Position numbers and translations under genes: made by a program
Source: Bradysia coprophila
Lineage: Eukaryota; Arthropoda; Insecta; Diptera; Sciaridae
Direction: 5' to 3'
Length of the DNA stretch: 64,000 nucleotides
Assembly: GCF_014529535.1 (NCBI RefSeq)
Contig: NW_023503608.1
Location: 2,914,001 to 2,978,000 of the forward strand
In this document: positions 57,155 to 64,000 of the stretch, piece after piece
Numbering within the stretch: the first letter of the stretch is position 1
Layout of the letters: each line of letters opens with the position of its first letter
Notes under the pieces: generated by a model
The model's database searches: none
What the model was told of the DNA's origin: nothing
What the model saw: only the letters and a program-made list of their open reading frames with translations

Positions 57155-59077
57155 TTAATCAACCATCATTTTAGCTAGTCTGTCAGTTTCACTAGGTGCG
57201 TTTTGATTGCATTGATTCTTTTCTGCTCTGTCTCTGGTCCATTCTGCTAAATGAGCCTTCTTACGATGATTGTACATGTTCGCATTTGATTTGAAAGTCT
57301 TATCACAGTACGTACAGCTGTACAAATCTGCTCCTGTGTGAAGTGCTGCTATGTGTTCCTGTCAGGGAATTATAATAGGTTTATTTGTTCATTTCAGAAA
57401 TTCCAAGAATTCCAGATGGATGGTAGAGTTACCTTTAAGCCTTGACTCGTCTTGAATGCTTTGTCGCACAATGAACACCTGAAAATTAAAATTCGAACTT
57501 CACCTTGAACAACCGATGTTTGAATGAGTCAGAGGTGAGTTACTTATGATTTCGTTCACCATGAGCGTATTTGATATGACTGGCTAATAACCGTTTGCTC
57601 TGCATCTTTTTGTTACAGGTCGGACAACTGGCAGCCTGTAAGTTACCGTTCTGAGCTTCCTGCATTTCTTGGTGTATTTTTAAATGGTGCCAAAGATTAC
57701 GTTCATGTTTCAACCTGGAAATACATTTCATTGTTCAACTTGGTGACCTACGATCAATTGAAATCTTAATTTTGTACCAAGTACCGCAGATGTCGCACTG
57801 AACTTTCGGCGGTGGTGTTGTTGAATGCTCAATTTTTTTGTGGTTTTGAAGACTAACTTTACCTTTGAACGCGCGACCGCATATCTCGCAAACGTGATCC
57901 AGCGAAGAGTTATGAACGTTCCTTATGTGACCGGTTAGTGACATTTTCGACTGGAAACTGAAAGTAAATCGAAACGACGTATTAGGCTGCGCTTGATTGC
58001 GATATTAAGTCAAAAGCTTACATCTTGTCACACTGGTCGCAAGGAAATGTCTCAGACGAATCCGTTGGATGTTTGTGTTGAACATGATATGTCAGTGATT
58101 TGGCGGTCGTGCAAATCCTCGTACATAAGCTACATTTATGGCCACGCAAATTCAGTGGTATGTGAATTTTCGAGTGTAGTTTCAGTCTCTGTTTGTCTTT
58201 AAAACTTTTGCCACATTGCTCGCAGCGGTGCGCGTCTGGATTAACGTGATAACGGACGTGATCTAGCATCCTGTAGCGGAACTTAAATTTTCTTTCGCAA
58301 CAGATCAAATAGCCGCTCGTCTTGTGCACTTGACGATAATGTTTCCTCGCTCCTTTTAATGTATCGAGATCGACGTCACTGCAAATTTCGCATTTCATTC
58401 TGAAAAATTTACGAATCTCTGCGTCCTGTTCCTCTATTTCTGATCGACTGTGCGAGATAATTCTATTAGGCTTATCAAAGGAAAGCTTGTCCTCGTCTTC
58501 AGTGGATTCACCATCTTCACCTACAAAAAACATTATGGTCCAGTATTGGCGTAAAGCGACAACCAAGGAATTCTAACAAAAATGTTTTACTTTGATCGCC
58601 GCTATTATCGTTGCTATCTTCATCAGAACTTTTGCACTTGCTCAGTGCCTGCGTGTCAGTCGTTATTGTCATGACCTTTTCCTCTTCACATTTAACTATG
58701 TTTAAATCAGCTTCCAATGCTTCACCCATAGGACTGACACTTCGCTCTTGCTTTATTTCATCAACTTTGACCAAGACGATTGAGTTCAAGGAATTCTTAT
58801 GGCGGAACTCCAATCTCTTGTAGAAATGGTGGAACGTTTTCGTTTGGATCCAACATATTTCACACACCCATTCCGGCATACCGTCATCTTTATTAATCTA
58901 CAGAATCGAACATGTAACACCAACAAAACTATCACAGCATCACAATCTCACCTGGAACCAGAAATGTTTAGCCAAAACTGAGGCGATGGTTGAGCCTTGA
59001 AACGTTTCGAAAATGTTAAGTAGGCCTACACTAGTTTCCAGACACAAACGGCATATTCGGCTCGAATTCGAATTCAT
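57155..59077 (-). CDS. ZF-K: ZAD-C2H2 zinc-finger protein
   Basis: Seven exons: 59077-58952, 58897-58591, 58520-58022, 57957-57778, 57714-57544, 57478-57433 and 57358-57155; 510 residues. Recent duplicate of ZF-J: exon lengths are equal except for the last. Differences concentrate in finger helices (finger 3 FKDKQRLKLH against FKDKYGLKLH; finger 6 FKGKVSLQNH against FKRNASLQNH; finger 8 CPTCNKKMQSKRLLASH). The C-terminus is shorter and ends MMVD. The stop codon is followed by TAAATC, so AATAAA again overlaps it. TTTGACAG lies about 57 bp upstream of the start. Confidence 0.92.
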
Positions 59078-60174
59078 TTCGTCGGAATGAGCATTCGAAA
59101 CCACACAGCATCAAAAGATAAACAACTTAAGAGTTTGACAGCTAATTCAGTAGAATACTATGTCAAAATGCTCTCAATAACACCTTAGATCTGTTCCAAG
59201 TGCAGTTTACTGTCAAACGTCATCCACAGAGCCATAACCTCAACGCTTTCCCATACTTTTTAAAAGGTCCGATGGATTGGTAGTAGATTTGAGATTTGGA
59301 TTTTTTGCGCGGTTTCAGCGGAACCACAAACCGTTCGGCATTTCAATTTTTCAGCAAAATCCGAATTTAAAATTGGTCTTAAACATATGTGATTCTGACC
59401 TTCTAGTGTCAGAAATGAAAACCACGAGAAGACAATTAAAAAGACAAAGCTCTTACACAATGTAGCACTTAGCACGAAGGCTATTGGTACTGAAATATGA
59501 CGAATTCAGTTGTAGCACTCAAGCTTCCAAGCAGCTATGTATGAGTGTTTGCGTAAAGTAGACTTTGACATCTAACATTGGAGTGTTCATGCTTGCAGTT
59601 GAAGTGCTATGACATTCTGTATAAAAATTGTAGACATTTTTTAGAATAATATTACACAAAAAGTTCGTTGAGGAAATGAGCCACTGGCAGATTTTAATGA
59701 TAAGATCCTTACAGTCAAAGGCAGTCAATTTTCAGCATAAATTTGCTTCAGCTGTTTTTCAGCTGATCCACACATACAATCAAAACTGGTTTTCCTTGTT
59801 TATACGGTTAAAGCCGCTACACGCACGCGCATGATAGTGGTAAAACCGTATAAAGACGTATAAACGGTTGTGATTGTTTGTATGGATCAGCTGAAAAACA
59901 GCTGAAGCTAATTTATGCTGAAAATTGACTGCCTTTGACTGTACTCCCTTTTCAGAACGTTGGTTAGATTGGATCCCTCGACCTCTGAAGAAAAGCAGGA
60001 GGAAATCTTTTGATTATTGCCGTTTGATACGCGACCATCATTCTTAATAACCTAGTATTTAGAACGCAGTTCGATATCACTTGATTGTCAGGTCAGAGTG
60101 GGTGTATAGTAGTCGGGCAGTCGAAATCATTCTTTCGCATCGCACAAAAAACATCATTGATTCCGTTGCAAGAT
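59078..60174. other. Spacer between ZF-K and ZF-L
   Basis: Holds the ZF-K promoter side, a half copy of the element at 55965, a diverged duplicate of the ZF-J/ZF-K spacer, and a TA-flanked MITE (59710-59943). No gene is supported. Confidence 0.6.
59710..59943. mobile_element. TA-flanked MITE, copy 3
   Basis: TACAGTCAAAGGCAGTCAAT at the left and ATTGACTGCCTTTGACTGTA at the right are exact inverses. The arms extend through CAGCATAAATTTGCTTCAGC and TGTTTTTCAGCTGATCCACA. It is the best preserved of the three copies in the window and therefore likely the youngest. Confidence 0.9.
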
Positions 60175-62158
60175 TTATTCATCAACCACTGTCTTAGCTG
60201 TTGTTTCAGTTTCACTAGGTGTTTCTTGATTGCATATCTCCTTTTCTGCTTTGTCTCTGGTCCACTCTGCTAAATGGACCTTCTTACGATGATTGTACAT
60301 GTTCGCTCTCGATTTGAAAGTCCTATCACAGTACGCACAACTGTACAAATCTGCACCAGTGTGAAGTGCTGCTATGTGTTCCTGTCAATTGGGAATTAGA
60401 ATAGATTTGTTCGTTAATTCCAGGAATATGTCAAGGATTCCAGATGGAAAGTAGAGCTACCTTTAAGCCCTGACTCGTTTTGAATGCCTTGTCGCACAAT
60501 GTACACCTGAAAATTAAAATGCGAACATGACTTTGAACAACCGATTTTTGAGTGAGTCAGAATTGGATTACTTATAATTTCGTTCGCCATGAGAGCATCT
60601 GATATGCACACTCAACAACCGCTTGTTCTGCACCTTTTTCTTACAAATCGGGCAACTCAGAGCCTTTGCGTTGCCGTTCTGAGCATCTTTCATTTCCTGA
60701 TGTAATTTTAAATGTGCCGCAAGGCGTCCTTTATGCTTTAACCTACGGTAAACATTTGATTGTTCAAAACACTGAACTGCGCAAAATTCAGATTTTAAAT
60801 TGCATACCAAGTTCCGCAAATGTCGCACTGAACTTTCGGCGGCGGTGTTGTAGAATGTTCCAATTCCTTATGGATTTGCAGATTTAATTTGTTTTTATAT
60901 TTACGACCACATATCTCACAAATGTGTTCCGGCCATTGACCATGAACGTTTTTTATGTGAATGGTTAGCAATAGCTTTGTCCGGAAGCTAAAGTGAAATA
61001 ATAGAAGAAATGGGTCAATTAATCGATATTATTGTGGCTCCAACTCTTGGTTACTCTAGGTAACATATGGCATGTTTAACATGATATTTGAACAAGGATT
61101 GTAAGTAAAAGACCGAAAAGACTTACGTTTTGACACACTGGTCGCAAGGAAATTTTACGCTCGTATCCGCGGAATGTCTATCTTGAACGTGGTAATTTAA
61201 CTTAGCTGCGGAGGGGAACGTTTTTGAACAAAGACTGCATTTATGCGCACGGATGTGACACTTCATATGAGTTTTCAGCAGATTTCTGCTTGCAAATCTT
61301 TTATCGCACTGGTCGCAGCGATGTGCGTCTGGATTAACATGATACTGGATATGGTCCATCATCAGAAAGCGTGACGCGTACTTATTTCCACAGCAAACCA
61401 AATATCCTTTAGCTACTTTATGCACTTGACGATAATGTTTCCTCATTTTCTTCAATGTGTCGAAATCAACGTCACTGCAAAAATCGCATTTCATCGGGAA
61501 AAATTTACGAATCTCTGCATCCTGTCGCTCGATTTCCGATCGACTGATCGAGTTATATCTTCTAGGCTTATCAACGGATGGTTCATTATCATCGTCAAAG
61601 GATCCCTTAGCTTCACCTAAAAGAGATTATGGTCCGCTACTGGCGTAAAACGACAACCAATAAATGTTACAAAAAATACTTTGAGAGCCCCTATTGTCGT
61701 CATCATCTTCATCACAACTGTTTTCCATGCTTGGTGTCTGCATGTCGTCAGTCTTTATTGTTATATCCGTTTCTTCTTCGCATTTGTCTACAAAGAGAAA
61801 AGCTTCCACCGCTGCCTCTACAGGACTGACACATCGCTCTTGCTTTATTTCATCAACCAAACCGATTGAGTTGAAGTAGTTCTGATGGCGTAACTCTAAT
61901 CGCTTGTAGAAGTGGTGAAATGTTTTCGTTTGGCTCCAACACATTTCACACACCCATTCCGGCATATTATCATCCTACAGAATTGAATGGTTGAATTCAG
62001 TCAACACCGAAGTAACTATATCACAACCTCACCTGAAACCAGAAATGTTTTGCCAAAACTGAAGCGATGGTTGAGTCTTGAAACTGTTCGAAAATGTTTA
62101 CTAAGCCGTCACTACTTTCCAAACATAGGCGGCAAAGCAGCTTCGAGCTCGAATTCAT
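60175..62158 (-). CDS. ZF-L: ZAD-C2H2 zinc-finger protein
   Basis: Seven exons: 62158-62033, 61974-61680, 61616-61127, 60987-60808, 60742-60572, 60506-60461 and 60381-60175; 504 residues. [22 protein letters not shown], then [19 protein letters not shown]. Exon 2 begins at a shifted acceptor and lacks the first two codons (Ile-Asn) seen in sister copies. Linker as in ZF-H. Fingers: [113 protein letters not shown], then fingers 9 and 10. The C-terminus resembles ZF-J. Intron 60988-61126 is about twice the usual length. AATAAA overlaps the stop. Confidence 0.92.
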
Positions 62159-63276
62159 TTTACTGAAATGATTATTTGCATAAACATCAGCAGATCAAAA
62201 TAAACGACTTCTAAGACTTTGTTAGTAAACAATAATGCCAAAAGATGTACCATCAGCTGATTCAGTCCAATGGATTTGTAGTAGATTGAAGTTTAAATTT
62301 TTTTTGGTGTCATTTCTAAAAATGAGTTGAAGACACTTTATGTCTTTCTTATCCTTGCTGCGCCGAAACTTTGTTCTTGGAATCCCAGTGCTAGATTTTT
62401 TACGTCTGTTTTAATGTAATTCTGGGCGGGACAAAAAATCATTTTTCAGTTTCATCATTTAAATTTTTCAACAAATCCTTATTTGTGTGTCGTTAACAAC
62501 ATCAAACGAGCTCGTGAAAGACATTCACAAGCTAAAGGTTCTTTAAGAATCTAGTAAGATTCATCTGGCAAGGCCAGCTCTGACTCCGGGCAATATATGA
62601 TGTTGGGCTCAATGAGGTGTTTTTCTTGTCCGGAAGGCTTAAATATTGGACCCATATCTTCTTTTAGAATTTAAAAAAATAGTTTAGGCATGTAGAGCGA
62701 CTCATTTGTACAAATATACGAATGCGTTGGTTAGAGCAGCAAAAAAGATCTACACCACTATGCTACTCTCTTCTTACCAACGCTTTGGTACATTTGTACA
62801 AATGCCTTGCTCCCCATGCCTAAACTATTTTCTAAAATTCTAAAAACAGATAAGGGTACAATATATGGGCCTTCCGCACCAGAAAAACACCTCATTGAGC
62901 CCAATAACCCATATTGCCCGGAGTCAGAGCTGGCCTGGCATTGAAATATTCGGTGGATGGATACAAAAATATTTAGCACACCAAAAGTGCCCTCCAATAA
63001 AATCAGGGAGATGATATGGGGGTCTGGGAAACTTAGTTATACCTAGATTATACCTCTTTGAGTGAGGCCTTTATACACGACCATGACTTTTAGTCATTAT
63101 TTACTATAGTCCGAAGCAGATCAAGTTGGTTCTCCAAATAACGCAGAATTTTTACCAAACCAATCTTAGAGCGAACTCGAGACGAATTAGAGTGTAGATT
63201 GGAGTCGAACAGAGAATATTTCAGTAAAAGTCGTCTGTTTGCCACAAACACCATAAATCATTGCGTCTTGCTATAT
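62159..63276. other. Spacer between ZF-L and ZF-M
   Basis: Contains the ZF-L promoter side with GGATTTGTAGTAGATT (about 62272), a foldback (62567-62942) and ordinary 3' flank of ZF-M. No gene is supported. Confidence 0.6.
62567..62942. mobile_element. Foldback element, about 375 bp
   Basis: CCAGCTCTGACTCCGGGCAA, GGGCTCAATGAGGTGTTTTT and AATAGTTTAGGCATG on the left are mirrored by CATGCCTAAACTATT, AAAAACACCTCATTGAGCCC and TTGCCCGGAGTCAGAGCTGG on the right, around a loop of about 90 bases with a smaller TTTGTACAAAT palindrome. Confidence 0.85.
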
Positions 63277-64000
63277 TTATTCATCCACCACTTTGGCAAA
63301 ATTGTACTTTAGGGGGCAAGATTTAAGTTTTTTGGGATGGGATCCATAGGAGCAGGTCTCAGTTTCGCTGGGAGCGGCTTGATTGCAGCTATCTTTTTCT
63401 GCTCTGTCTCTGGCCCATTCTGCTACATGGGCCTTCTTCCGATGATTGTACATGTTCGCACTGGATTTGAAAGTTTTATCGCAGTACGTACAACTGTACA
63501 AATCTACACCAGTGTGAAGTGCTGCTATGTGTTCCTACAGAATTGATTCGGTTTTAATTGAGATGGAGATGCATGGTTATGATAATGTTACCTTTAGGAT
63601 TGTAGCCTTTCTGAATGCTTTGTCGCAAAGTGTACACCTGAAAAAACAATCAGTATGCAAAACGGACCGACTCACACTGTTCGACCGAACATTTACTTAC
63701 TGATGTTTTCGTTCGCCATGAGAATTTCGAATATGGCAGTCCAACAATCGCTTGTTCTGCACGTTTTTCTTACAAATCGGGCAATTGAGAAACTTTGCAT
63801 CGCCGTCCTGAGCATCTTGCATTTCCTGATGGTTTCTCATATAATGTTGATGAAGGCGACGTTTATGCTTCAACCTGAAAATATTGTATTGGGCAATACA
63901 GAGCTGCGGTCTAACAATTCAGATTGTGACTCCTACCAAACACCACAAATGTCACATTGAGCTTTCGGCAGTGGTATTGTTCGATGTTCCACTTCTATGT
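63277..64000 (-). CDS. ZF-M: ZAD-C2H2 zinc-finger protein, 3' part (cut by window end)
   Basis: Visible exons: last 63534-63277, 63637-63592 (46 bp, finger 9), 63874-63701 (fingers 7-8), and one from 63937 running off the window. Seven-exon-group structure. Finger 8 is [19 protein letters not shown] and the last finger YSCTYCDKTFKSSANMYNH. The last exon is 258 bp, against 195-207 bp in the others. A stretch of about 17 codons between SETET and VVDE (GSHPKKLKSCPLKYNFAK) is absent from all other copies and keeps the frame. The stop overlaps AATAAA. ZAD and fingers 1-5 lie beyond the window. Confidence 0.9.

Noticed and set aside
1-64000. tRNA or rRNA genes
   Set aside because: No cloverleaf-type segment with the T-loop and D-loop words was noticed on either strand; a dedicated scan was not possible.

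Overview
The window looks like nuclear DNA of a dipteran insect, probably a lower (nematoceran) fly. It is AT-rich, its spliceosomal introns are mostly 50-70 bp, and it is dense in small inverted-repeat elements. The gene content is insect-type: ZAD-C2H2 zinc-finger factors resembling grauzone, an NRF-6-type acyltransferase, a divergent ionotropic receptor, a CUB-domain protein and an NSD/Mes-4-type methyltransferase. The lineage is an inference. All exon models were built by eye from splice signals and reading-frame continuity.

Layout. Positions 1-1461 hold the 3' end of a CUB-domain gene (+). Positions 2696-5707 hold a compact NSD/Mes-4-type histone H3K36 methyltransferase gene (+). Positions 5708-8449 are intergenic and contain a 1.67-kb element with a 9-bp target duplication. 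Positions 8450-12521 hold an NRF-6-like acyltransferase-3 gene (-) with transposons in its introns. Positions 13552-15825 hold a TPR-SET-MYND (SMYD4-like) gene (+). Positions 15826-18451 carry no gene that I can support.

From 18452 to the right edge is a tandem array of ZAD-C2H2 genes, all on the minus strand. They are named here ZF-A to ZF-M. Twelve are complete and one is cut by the window end. Two unrelated genes sit inside the array: an SBDS ribosome-maturation gene (+, 26917-27753) between ZF-C and ZF-D, and a single-exon ionotropic receptor (-, 31530-33365) between ZF-D and ZF-E. At least three dead relics of array members are also present (31025-31106, 33925-34226, 53414-53495). Every one of the twelve complete copies assembles into one open frame of 498-546 codons, so this is a young and apparently functional expansion.

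The array falls into two groups. ZF-A to ZF-E have six exons, or five where one intron has been lost. ZF-F to ZF-M have seven, with an extra intron before finger 9. Within ZF-F to ZF-I, different exons support three mutually incompatible groupings, which points to gene conversion or unequal exchange. DNA-contacting finger positions differ between otherwise nearly identical paralogues. Spaces between copies are filled with palindromic foldback elements, minisatellites and duplicated flanks. The array looks like a lineage-specific set of transcription regulators under rapid birth-and-death evolution. That role is inferred from the family and not shown by the sequence.
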